This document shows, piece after piece, positions 23,622 through 31,628 of a stretch of DNA of 51,581 bases (position 1 is its first letter; each line of letters begins with the position of its first letter). Position numbers and translations under genes: made by a program. This DNA comes from Gammaproteobacteria bacterium. GTDB lineage: Bacteria; Pseudomonadota; Gammaproteobacteria; Pseudomonadales; Azotimanducaceae. The notes under the pieces are model-generated. The model did not search any database. It was not told the origin of the DNA and saw only the letters and a list, made by a program, of their open reading frames with translations. Location of the stretch: positions 1 to 51,581 of the forward strand of contig VYDB01000098.1 of NCBI GenBank assembly GCA_009843635.1, given 5' to 3'.

Positions 23622-24838
23622 GGGTTGGCCTCCGTATTGTTTGATGCGTCGCCAGCGGCGGCGACCGCTTCCCGGGGCGCCACGATGCGGGCAAAGAGGC
23701 GCCACTTGGGATCCTGCTGGAACCGTTGATGGAATTCGGCGAGAGCAGCGCCCAACTGGGTTTCTCGCCACAGGGTCCGCTGCACCGCACGGTGGTCATG
23801 CTCGCCCGGTTGGGCGGTCAGGGCTTCGATGGCGAAGGCCTTGGCGTCTTCGGTGGCGAGCTTGAACCACTTGAGGTCATCGAGGGGCAATTGGTCGGCA
23901 TCGAGCAGTTCGCCCATTCTTTGCAGGTTGGCCAAGACGTCGTCACTCGATGCGCCCACCAGGGTGCGGCCGCGGCGCCGCCGAAGACTGAGCTCGTGCC
24001 ACGGCTTCAGCAGGGCGAACTCATCGGCTAGGCGGCCCCGCCAGCCCGCATCGTCATCGACTGCCTTGGGAAAGGATACCGGGCAGGCCGGGGCCGAACT
24101 CGCGTCCGCGGCTGGCGCATCGTAGGGATAGTCCGCCAGCACCGGGCCGCTCGGGCGGGCCAGCAACTCAAGGGCGGCGGCGATGACGCCGTGCTGAAAC
24201 TCCGCATCATTGGGCGTGCCCAAGGGTCGGCCCAAGGGAAAGCTCACCCAGAGCGAGCGGGGCGGGCGCATGTGGACGGCGTTCTCGCGCACCAAGCTGA
24301 TGCCGGTGGTCTGGATGCCCTCGCGTTCGAGGTAGTGGCTGAGGGCGCACACGGCGCGGGTGCAGTTGGGTCAGACCGGGGTCAGGAAGACGGCGTCCAC
24401 CTGATCCTGCTTCAGCAGCCCGGCCACTTGCACGGCGGTTTGCTTGTAGGCCTCTGGCAGGAGGCCGGCGCCCATGAAGCTGTAGTGGACGCTGGCCAGC
24501 GATCCAATTTGGTTGGCTGCCGCAAGCTCCCGGAAGCGGTCGATGGGAAACACCAGGTTCACGTCTTCGGCGAAGCCGCTGCGGTCGAAGTTCACGGAGC
24601 TGTGCGTCATGATGAGGTTGTCGGCATCCTCGTCGCCCGCAATGGGCCGAAAGCTTGCGTCCGCGAAGTCGAAGGCGGGGTTGTCGCGGAAGTGCAGGCC
24701 CGCCGTCGTGATCAAAGCGATGCGCAGCTCGGCCAGGGGCTTGGCGGGGGCCACCCAAGGCGCGGGGCCGCGCGTCGCGCTGTTCTTGGCGAGCAGATGC
24801 TCTTGTTCGTAGCTAGGAAGGTCGGATAGGCGGACCAT
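23618..24838 (-). CDS. Probable selenoprotein: glycine/sarcosine/betaine reductase B-like protein with in-frame TGA (Sec156)
   Basis: Reading from the ATG at 24838 (MVRLSDLPSYEQEHLL, GCAGGAATCC upstream) the frame runs to a TGA at 24373-24371 and continues open for another 250 codons. Around the TGA the translation is AVFLTPV-U-PNCTRAVCAL, i.e. U-x-x-C, the redox motif of the selenoprotein B (GrdB-like) family. Sequence on both sides is of this family (RPPRSLWVSFPLGRP follows). If Sec is inserted the product is 406 residues with Sec at 156. Just after the TGA a short GC-rich stem is possible (GCAC at 8-11 and GTGC at 21-24 nt), as a bacterial SECIS requires, but I could not fold it. It is first in an operon with a TfdA dioxygenase. 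Alternative: a nonsense mutation in a Cys homologue. Confidence 0.72.
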
Positions 24839-24930
24839 GGATTCCTGCAACGGCGCTGCAAGGCGGAGCCACAAGGGTGAAATCGGGATGGGGGCCTGTC
24901 AAGACCGAAGTTGGGCAAGCCGGTTGAGGC

Positions 24931-24936
24931 TACAAT
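24931..24936 (+). promoter_or_regulatory. Possible -10 element for the metallo-hydrolase gene
   Basis: TACAAT, a good sigma-70 -10 hexamer, lies 28 nt before the ATG at 24964 in the 125-nt divergent gap. The best -35 candidate, TTGGGC at 24911, has only 14 nt spacing, so the call is weak. Confidence 0.3.
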
Positions 24937-24963
24937 GCGCCGGTTCGATTTGGGGAAGTGGCA

Positions 24964-26007
24964 ATGAGGAAACTGCTCTACGGTGTCGTGGCGCTGGTGT
25001 TGGCGCTGGCTGCCGTTGCGGCGTTCATGTACTACACCCCGGCAGGCCAGGATGCGCTGTTCAGCCGGGCGGCTCAGGCGGTGATGGGGCAAGGCCCGCC
25101 TGCGCCGGAGGGTCTGCGGGTGGTGGTTTGCGGCAGCGCCTCGCCAGCCGGCAATGACCCGGAACGCGCCCAGGCCTGCATTGCCGTGCTCACGCCGGAG
25201 CACTTCTTCCTGGTGGATGTCGGCGCCCGGTCGCCGATGCGCATTGCCCAGGCGCGCTTGCCCATGGGGCGGTTGGATGGCGTGCTGCTCACCCACTTCC
25301 ATTCGGATCACATCGCCGGCTTGGCGGATGTCAATTTGGCTAGCTGGGTGCAGGGCCGTAGGTCCAGCCTCAACGTGCATGGCCCAAAGGGTGTCGGCGT
25401 AGTGGTCGCTGGCTTCAATCTGGCCTACTCGCTCGACCAGGGCTATCGGGTCGCGCACCATGGCCCGGAACTGCTGGCGCCGCCTGCGGGGCCGATGACC
25501 GCCGTCGAGTTCAGCCCCGGCGACGTGGTTTGGGAGGACGACTTGATGACCATCCGCGCCTTCCCGGTCGATCATGCGCCCATCGATCCGGCCGTGGGCT
25601 ACCGGGTGGACTATCGTGGCCGGTCGGTGGTGATCAGCGGCGACACCAACGCCGTGGAGAGCCTGTTTGCCGCCGCCCAAGGCGCCGACCTGCTGCTGCA
25701 CGATGCGCTCTCGCGGACGCTGCTCGATCCGATGATTGAAGGGGCGCGAGCGGCGGGCAATCCAGCCTTGCCGACCATCCTTACCGACGTGATCGACTAC
25801 CATGCTGACGCGCTCAGCATCGAAGAGCGGGCCGCCGAAGCCGGCATTCGGCAACTCGCCTACTACCACTTGGTCCCGGTGCCGGCCAATGCCTTGGCCG
25901 AGAGGATGTTTGCCCGCGGCCTGAGTCCCGATACCCTCTTGGTCCGTGACCTGCACACCTTCGTCCTGCCCCCGGATTCCACCGATATCCACATCCGTGA
26001 ACCCTGA
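24964..26007 (+). CDS. Membrane-anchored metallo-beta-lactamase-fold hydrolase
   Basis: A 347-residue protein. Residues 4-22 form an N-terminal membrane anchor or signal (LLYGVVALVLALAAVAAFM). The soluble part has the binuclear-zinc motif THFHSDHIAGL (H-x-H-x-D-H) at about 112-122 and later SGDTNAVESL (metal-bridging Asp) and YYHLVPVP (final His). The arrangement is that of RNase Z/arylsulfatase-like members acting on small molecules outside the cytoplasm. The ATG at 24964 with GGGGAAG ahead is preferred to the GTG two codons earlier. Its 3' end overlaps the next gene by 11 nt. Confidence 0.9.
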   Translation: MRKLLYGVVALVLALAAVAAFMYYTPAGQDALFSRAAQAVMGQGPPAPEGLRVVVCGSASPAGNDPERAQACIAVLTPEHFFLVDVGARSPMRIAQARLPMGRLDGVLLTHFHSDHIAGLADVNLASWVQGRRSSLNVHGPKGVGVVVAGFNLAYSLDQGYRVAHHGPELLAPPAGPMTAVEFSPGDVVWEDDLMTIRAFPVDHAPIDPAVGYRVDYRGRSVVISGDTNAVESLFAAAQGADLLLHDALSRTLLDPMIEGARAAGNPALPTILTDVIDYHADALSIEERAAEAGIRQLAYYHLVPVPANALAERMFARGLSPDTLLVRDLHTFVLPPDSTDIHIREP

Positions 26008-27304
26008 GCGCCTAAAGACCCGCATTCGCTCCCAAGCGATGCGGCTGATGACCTCCGAGGCGTTCCTGCGCTCGTCAAGGCGCCGGGCTCGGCTTAGGCG
26101 AAGGCTGTCCGGCGAAGCCCAGGCGGTGCACTACTTCCATCAGGTGGATGATCCCTACAGCCACTTGGCGGTGCAGAAACTGGATGCCCTGAAGGTGGCC
26201 TACGGCCTGCCATTCAAGGTCCATCTGGTGTCAGGGCCAGCCGCTGCCTTTCAAGGCAGCAGCGAGCACTTCGAGGCTTGGGCACTCAAGGATGCGCGGA
26301 GCGTTGCCGCCGACTACGGTGTGACGTTCGATGCCGCGGCCCTGCCGCAACCCGTGGGCGTGGATCAAGCCAACGATCGGTTGGAAGCGCATCTCGATAC
26401 CGCCGACTTCGCGGCTCAAGCATTTGCCGTTGGCGAGGCGCTCTGGTCGGGTGCGTTGCAGGCCGCGGATTCCAGCGGAATGGGCCAAGAAGCCGTTCGC
26501 CGGGGCGACGCGCTCCGGGAACGGCTAGGTCATTACCTTGGCGGGATGTTCTACTTCGACGGTGAATGGTTCTGGGGCATCGACCGGATTCGGCTGCTCG
26601 AGGCACGCCTGCTGGCCGAAGGCCTCGGCGGCGGCGAACCCTGCGTGCCGGAGCCGGTGCCCACGGATACTTCGGGCCTTGATGCCAGCCACATCGTGCT
26701 GGAGTACTTCCCGTCGCTGCGCAGTCCCTACACGGCGGTTGGCCACCAGCGGGTGCTGGACTTGATCGCCCGCAGCGGCGTCACCGTGAAGCTGCGCCCG
26801 GTGATGCCCATGATGATGCGCGGCGTGCCGGCGCCGCGCCCCAAGCAACGCTACATCCTCACGGACGCGGCGCGGGAGGCGCGCGCCCATGGCGTGCCCT
26901 TCGGACGCGTGGTTGATCCCTTCGGCGAGCCGGTCAAGCGCGCCTTCGCGCTCTTTCCCGGTGCGGTGGCGTTGGATGCGGGCATGGCCTTCGTCACGGC
27001 CTACCTATCCGCAGCCTGGGCGGAGGCAATCGATATCTCGACGGAGGCGGGCCTTCGCCAAGTGGCCGCCAATGCCGGCTTGGACTGGAGCGACTTGCAG
27101 GCGGCAAGCCGCGACGCGGACTGGTCGGCGCTGCTGGACGACAACCTGAACGCCATGCTCGATGCCGGCCTTTGGGGTGTGCCGAGCTTCCGCGTCACTG
27201 GCGGCACGGATGGTGACGCCTACGCCTGCTGGGGCCAGGATCGCATCTGGCGGGTCGAGAACGAGATCGCCAAGCGGGCCCAGCGGGAGGTGATTGCGCC
27301 GTGA
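25997..27304 (+). CDS. Tandem DsbA-like (2-hydroxychromene-2-carboxylate isomerase-type) protein
   Basis: A 435-residue protein made of two thioredoxin/DsbA-fold units. The first begins near residue 38 (VHYFHQVDDPYSHLAVQKL), the second near 233 (IVLEYFPSLRSPYTAVGHQ). Both have the D/S-P-Y pattern of the HCCA-isomerase/GST-kappa branch and neither has a CxxC, so a disulfide-exchange role is unlikely. The end GLWGVPSFRV carries the family's conserved cis-Pro loop. The start is uncertain: the GTG at 25997 overlaps the preceding gene by 11 nt and gives a basic N-terminus, while ATGs at 26039 and 26048 are alternatives without better ribosome binding sites. It overlaps the MFS gene by 4 nt. Confidence 0.82.
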   Translation: MNPERLKTRIRSQAMRLMTSEAFLRSSRRRARLRRRLSGEAQAVHYFHQVDDPYSHLAVQKLDALKVAYGLPFKVHLVSGPAAAFQGSSEHFEAWALKDARSVAADYGVTFDAAALPQPVGVDQANDRLEAHLDTADFAAQAFAVGEALWSGALQAADSSGMGQEAVRRGDALRERLGHYLGGMFYFDGEWFWGIDRIRLLEARLLAEGLGGGEPCVPEPVPTDTSGLDASHIVLEYFPSLRSPYTAVGHQRVLDLIARSGVTVKLRPVMPMMMRGVPAPRPKQRYILTDAAREARAHGVPFGRVVDPFGEPVKRAFALFPGAVALDAGMAFVTAYLSAAWAEAIDISTEAGLRQVAANAGLDWSDLQAASRDADWSALLDDNLNAMLDAGLWGVPSFRVTGGTDGDAYACWGQDRIWRVENEIAKRAQREVIAP

Positions 27305-28599
27305 GCCTTGCGTCCGTCCCCAGTGCCAAGGAAGCCCGAACCGCGCTGCTTCTGCTGGTCAGCGCCTACACGCTGTCCATCACCGATCGCATGATTCTCA
27401 CGGTGCTGTTCGAGCCGATCCGCTTGGAGTTTGGCGTCAGCGACACCCAAATGGGATTGCTGGGCGGGCTGTCGTTCGCGCTGTTCTACGCCACCTTGGG
27501 CATCCCCATCGCCCGCGCCGCCGACCGCGGCAACCGCAAGCTCATCATCGTTGCTTCGCTGGCCGTGTTTTCCCTGATGACGGCGCTGAGCGGACTGGCG
27601 GTCGGCTTCGTGATGCTGTTGCTGCTGCGCATCGGGGTGGGCGTTGGGGAGGCGGGCGTGAGCCCGGCCAGCCAGTCCATGGTGGCGGACTACTACCCGA
27701 AGGAGCGGCGGGCCTCGGCGATGGCGGCGCTGGTCGTCGGCGCCAACGTGGGCATGATCATCGGCTACCTGGTGGGCGGCCTGGTGAGCCAATACTATGG
27801 CTGGCGGGCGGCCTTGGTGGTAGTGGGGGTGCCGGGGCTGGCCTTGGCGGCAGTGATGTACGCCCGGCTGCGGGAGCCAATCCGCGGTGCCTTTGAAGCG
27901 CCTGCCCCAAGGGCGGATTCCTCGCCCACCATCCTCCAGACAGCGGCGTTCATGTTCGGCAGCCCAGCGGTGCGGCAACTGCTGATCGCCTCCACGATAT
28001 CCGGCACGGTGACTTACGGGCTGACTACTTGGCTGCCCGCCTTCTTCGTGCGCGCCCACGGCCTGTCCCAAAGCGAAGTCGGGCTGTTGATGGCGCTGGC
28101 GTTTGGCGTGGTCGGCGCCGTCGGCGCCTTCGTTGGCGGCAAGTGGGTGGACCGGCTCTCGAGAGGTGGCCTCGAGCGCGGCCTATGGATGATTGCCGCG
28201 ACCCAGTTGGCGGTGGTGCCGCTGTCGGTGCTGGCCTATCAAGCTGGCCCACTGGGGCTGGCCTTGGCGTTGTTTGCGCTGCCGGTCTTCGTTTCACCCT
28301 TCTACTTGGGGCCCACCTTGGCGCTCATCCAAACGCTCTCGCCGGTGCCCATGCGGGCGGTGGCGGCGGCGATCAAGATGCTGTGCCTCAACTTGGTGGG
28401 CATGGGCTTGGGGCCGCTGATCGTCGGCGCGCTCAGCGACAGCCTGACCGACGCGTTCGGCGACGCTTCGCTGCGCGTTGCCCTGTCGATCACCGTCACC
28501 TTGGGCCTTTGGTCGGCCCTGCACTTCTGGCTCTGCGGCCGAGCGTTGGCGCGCCAGCCGCAGCCTGCGCCGAGCGGGGGTTCCGCCAGTTTGGCGTAA
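27301..28599 (+). CDS. MFS transporter (spinster-like)
   Basis: A 432-residue major-facilitator protein with 12 predicted helices. The N-terminal half shows LLVSAYTLSITDRMIL and MGLLGGLSFALFY followed by the loop motif ARAADRGNRK (the D-R-G-x-R/K signature), as in spinster-family transporters. It is coupled to the upstream DsbA-like gene by a GTGA overlap and is followed by MaoC and luciferase-like genes, so it may import the compound those enzymes process. Confidence 0.91.
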   Translation: MSLASVPSAKEARTALLLLVSAYTLSITDRMILTVLFEPIRLEFGVSDTQMGLLGGLSFALFYATLGIPIARAADRGNRKLIIVASLAVFSLMTALSGLAVGFVMLLLLRIGVGVGEAGVSPASQSMVADYYPKERRASAMAALVVGANVGMIIGYLVGGLVSQYYGWRAALVVVGVPGLALAAVMYARLREPIRGAFEAPAPRADSSPTILQTAAFMFGSPAVRQLLIASTISGTVTYGLTTWLPAFFVRAHGLSQSEVGLLMALAFGVVGAVGAFVGGKWVDRLSRGGLERGLWMIAATQLAVVPLSVLAYQAGPLGLALALFALPVFVSPFYLGPTLALIQTLSPVPMRAVAAAIKMLCLNLVGMGLGPLIVGALSDSLTDAFGDASLRVALSITVTLGLWSALHFWLCGRALARQPQPAPSGGSASLA

Positions 28600-28627
28600 A
28601 CTAACGCCTATCTTTGAGAGCGCACCC

Positions 28628-29713
28628 ATGACCGAATTGATCACCACCCTTGATGAGTTCGAGGTGGAGTATCGGAAGACAATCGGCCAGCAACTGGCGT
28701 TCAGGCCGTCCAGGGAGGCCAGCCTCGACAACATCCGGCGCTACGGTGATGGTGCCGGGGACTACAACCCGCTGTACCGCGACCCGAAGCACGCTGCAGC
28801 GAGCCGTTTCGGCATGGTCACCGCTCCGCCCACCTTCATCTACGCGGTGAGCTTGGGCGTGGTCGCCGGGGAGACCGGCAACATCGACCGGGCGCGGGTG
28901 TCCACCCAGTACCTGCCGGTCAACTACGCCGGCGCGGACATCGAGTTCGTGCGGCCGGTCTGGCTGGGCGACCGGGTGACGGCCACGGAGGTGGTTGGCG
29001 AGACCCTGCGCAAGTCGTCCAAGCGTATCGGTGCGATCCAGTTCAACACCGGGCTGGTCACCTACACCAACCAACGCCAGGAGATGGTGGCGCGGGTCAA
29101 GACCCTGATGGCGCGTTTTGAGAACACCGGCAAGACGCTGCGCTACGACGGTCAATCCACTGGCGCCCGACCGGAAACTCATAACGTGCCTGCCGACCCA
29201 CTGGTTTGGGAGCGGGAACGTAGGGGGGCGGTGCCCCGCCATTGGGAGGATGTGGCGGAGGGGGAGGCGATCCCGGACCTGCCCAAGGGCACCTACACCG
29301 TCTCCGAGCTTTTCCTGTTCACCCACGGCGTGCTCGGCACCGGACGCGCCAAGCGCGCCTACTTGGAAGCGGAGGGTTCGGCGGATTTGGGCGGTGGCGG
29401 CCGTTTCGACGAGGAGCACGCGACCAAGCGCCGCAGCATGCCCGGCCAGTTTGACTACGGGCCGCAGCGCGTCTGCTGGCTCGCCCAGGCGGTCACTGAT
29501 TGGATGGGGGACGACGGCACGCTGCTGAAGCTCAACGCCTCGATTCGCCATCCCAACATCGTCGGCGACACCAACGTGGTTTCCGGCTCGGTGACCCGCA
29601 AGTGGGCCGATGGGGAGGACCGCCTGGTGGAGGTGCAGGTGCAGAACCGCAACCAAGCCGGGCTGGCGACCGCTTTGGGAACGGCGACAGTCAAGCTACC
29701 GAGCGTGGGCTAG
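28628..29713 (+). CDS. MaoC-like double hot-dog acyl-CoA hydratase/dehydratase family protein
   Basis: A 361-residue protein with two hot-dog units. The first (about 15-160) contains RYGDGAGDYNPLYRD, where the hydratase motif G-D-x-N-P-x-H ends in Tyr instead of His. The second (about 200-355) contains FDYGPQRVCWLAQAVTDWM and has no GDxNP. Loss of the His suggests either altered chemistry or a non-dehydratase role, as in the FAS1/MaoC-like proteins of steroid and polyketide clusters. The ATG at 28628 follows GAGAGCGCACCC. It lies 9 nt ahead of the luciferase-like gene. Confidence 0.85.
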   Translation: MTELITTLDEFEVEYRKTIGQQLAFRPSREASLDNIRRYGDGAGDYNPLYRDPKHAAASRFGMVTAPPTFIYAVSLGVVAGETGNIDRARVSTQYLPVNYAGADIEFVRPVWLGDRVTATEVVGETLRKSSKRIGAIQFNTGLVTYTNQRQEMVARVKTLMARFENTGKTLRYDGQSTGARPETHNVPADPLVWERERRGAVPRHWEDVAEGEAIPDLPKGTYTVSELFLFTHGVLGTGRAKRAYLEAEGSADLGGGGRFDEEHATKRRSMPGQFDYGPQRVCWLAQAVTDWMGDDGTLLKLNASIRHPNIVGDTNVVSGSVTRKWADGEDRLVEVQVQNRNQAGLATALGTATVKLPSVG

Positions 29714-29722
29714 GAGATTGCA

Positions 29723-30754
29723 ATGCGACATGGACTGATTTTTTCCGGCGGCGGCGTCGGCATGCACAAGATGGTCGAATTGGCCCGCCGGGCGGAGCAG
29801 GCGGGGGTTGACTCGATCTACCTGACCGAGGCTTGGCGCAGCGGCTTTGTCGGCTTGGCGGCCATCGCCATGGCGACCGATCGGGTGGAGATTGGCCCCT
29901 ACATCCTGAATGCCTACGCACGCTCGGTGTGGGTGACGGCGATGAGCGCCGTCGATCTCGACGAACTCAGCGGCGGCCGCTTGGTGCTGGGCGTTGGCAG
30001 CGGCAACAAGCACATCAACGACATCTGGCAGGGCGTTCCCCGAGAGCGGCCCCTGCGCAAGATGGCGGAGTACGTCACCTTGCTGCGCAAGGCCGTCGGC
30101 ACGCCGCTCGGCGAGACCCTGGAATGGCGCGGCGAGATGCACAGCATGAACTGGGCGCCCGCCGTGCCACCGTTGCGCCCGGCAATACCGGTGTACCTGG
30201 CCGCCCTGTATCCCCGCATGACAGCGGTGGCCGGACGGGTAGCCGATGGCTTGGCGCTCGGCGCCCTCCTGTCGCCGGAGTACGTTCGCGACGAGCTAAA
30301 GCCGGTGTTCCAAGGGGCGGCAGCCGAAGCCGGGCGCGACCCGAGTGGACTCGGCATCTACTTCGCTCCGTTCGTTTCGGTGGATGAAGATGAAGCCGTG
30401 GCCCGCAACGCCGCCCGCTCCGCCATTTGCCGGCTCTACGACCCGCTGCCGCACCCTTACTACCATCACCTGCTCTGCGAGCAGGGCTTTGCCAAGGCAG
30501 CCGAAACCGCGGCCAAGCATGTGCCCGAAGGCCGCATGGATCAGGCCATGGAGGCGATGGGCGATGAGGTGCTCGACAAGGTGGCCATCGTCGGCACCAT
30601 TGAACAGTGCCGGAGCCAGTTGGCTGCCTTTTCGGGCATCGTCGATCAGGCGCTGTTGGTCAACGTGAACTATTCCGGCACTTCTGAAGAGGCCCTGCTC
30701 GACGCCTACCAGTCACTGATCGAACTGGCTTCCCCACCCGCCAACCCTACTTGA
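29723..30754 (+). CDS. LLM-class (luciferase-like) flavin-dependent oxidoreductase
   Basis: A 343-residue TIM-barrel protein of the bacterial-luciferase/F420-dependent family. Recognisable parts are the opening HGLIFSGGGVGMHKMVELAR, ATDRVEIGPYILNAYARS (residues 50-67) and DELSGGRLVLGVGSGN, the usual flavin phosphate-binding stretch, then the C-terminal IVGTIEQCRSQLAAF. FMN versus F420 cannot be decided. GGAGATTGCA precedes the ATG. The 3' end overlaps the convergent glutathione transferase gene by 8 nt. Confidence 0.9.
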   Translation: MRHGLIFSGGGVGMHKMVELARRAEQAGVDSIYLTEAWRSGFVGLAAIAMATDRVEIGPYILNAYARSVWVTAMSAVDLDELSGGRLVLGVGSGNKHINDIWQGVPRERPLRKMAEYVTLLRKAVGTPLGETLEWRGEMHSMNWAPAVPPLRPAIPVYLAALYPRMTAVAGRVADGLALGALLSPEYVRDELKPVFQGAAAEAGRDPSGLGIYFAPFVSVDEDEAVARNAARSAICRLYDPLPHPYYHHLLCEQGFAKAAETAAKHVPEGRMDQAMEAMGDEVLDKVAIVGTIEQCRSQLAAFSGIVDQALLVNVNYSGTSEEALLDAYQSLIELASPPANPT

Positions 30755-31589
30755 AGTCCTCCGGGCCGTGGCGTTCGGGCACTCGGGTTTCCTCCGGCCC
30801 CCAAGGGCGGTTGACCCGGCGGCCGCGCTGCACGGCGGGCCGGGCCTCGATCTCCTTGGCCCAGCGGGTCACCTGGGCGTATGAGGCCACGTCCAGAAAC
30901 TCGGCGGCTTCGTAGATGTTGTGCAGCACCAGCGCGCCGTACCAGCCGTAGTTGGCCATGTCGGCGATGGTGTAGTCGTCGCCGCACAGGAATTGGCGCT
31001 CCGCTAGGTTGCGCTCCAGCACGTCGAGCTGGCGCTTCACCTCCATGGTGTAGCGGTTGATTGGGTACTCGATCTTCTCCGGCGCGTAGGCGTAGAAGTG
31101 GCCGAAGCCGCCGCCCAGGTAGGGGGCGCTGCCCATCTGCCAGAACAGCCACGAGAAGCACTCGGCGCGGGCGCTGGGCTCGGTGGGCAGGAAGGCGCCG
31201 AACTTCTCCGCAAGGTAAACCAGGATGGCGGCGGATTCGAAGACCCGGGTGGGCGGCGAGGTGCTGTGGTCGGCGAGCGCCGGGATCTTGGAGTTGGGAT
31301 TGATCGCCACGAAGCCGCTGCCGAACTGCTCGCCTTCGCCGATGTTGATCAGGTAGGCGTCGTACTCCGCCTCGGCGATGCCGAGTTCCAGCAGTTCCTC
31401 GAGCAGGATGGTGACCTTCACGCCGTTGGGCGTGGCCAAGGAGTAGAGCTGCAGGGCGTGCTTGCCCACGGGAAGGGCCTTCTCGTGGGTGGCCCCGGCG
31501 ATGGGGCGATTGATGTTGGCGAATCGGCCGCCGCTCTCTTTATCCCATTGCCAGACCCGAGGGGGCGTGTAAGAGGCTGCTTCGGTCAT
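30747..31589 (-). CDS. yghU: Glutathione S-transferase-like disulfide-bond oxidoreductase (YghU type)
   Basis: A 280-residue Nu-class glutathione transferase. The YghU/YfcG signature LYSLATPNGVKVTILLEELL (residues 47-66) is present, followed by FGSGFVAINPNSKIPALAD (cis-Pro glutathione site) and the ESAAILVYLAEKFG helix. The long N-terminal extension (INRPIAGATHEKALPVGKH) is specific to YghU. It reduces disulfides using two bound glutathiones. It lies between the convergent luciferase-like gene and the acyl-CoA dehydrogenase, same strand as the latter (39-nt gap). Confidence 0.9.
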   Translation of the reverse strand: MTEAASYTPPRVWQWDKESGGRFANINRPIAGATHEKALPVGKHALQLYSLATPNGVKVTILLEELLELGIAEAEYDAYLINIGEGEQFGSGFVAINPNSKIPALADHSTSPPTRVFESAAILVYLAEKFGAFLPTEPSARAECFSWLFWQMGSAPYLGGGFGHFYAYAPEKIEYPINRYTMEVKRQLDVLERNLAERQFLCGDDYTIADMANYGWYGALVLHNIYEAAEFLDVASYAQVTRWAKEIEARPAVQRGRRVNRPWGPEETRVPERHGPEDFK

Positions 31590-31628
31590 TTTGGTCTCCC
31601 TTTAAGGATTGGATGGCGCGGAGCGCCG

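Noticed and set aside
24371-24373. TGA read as an ordinary nonsense mutation splitting one gene into two
   Set aside because: Not excluded, but the TGA falls exactly on the family's redox position in U-x-x-C, both sides are well preserved, and the gene is coupled to TfdA, so selenocysteine is the simpler reading.
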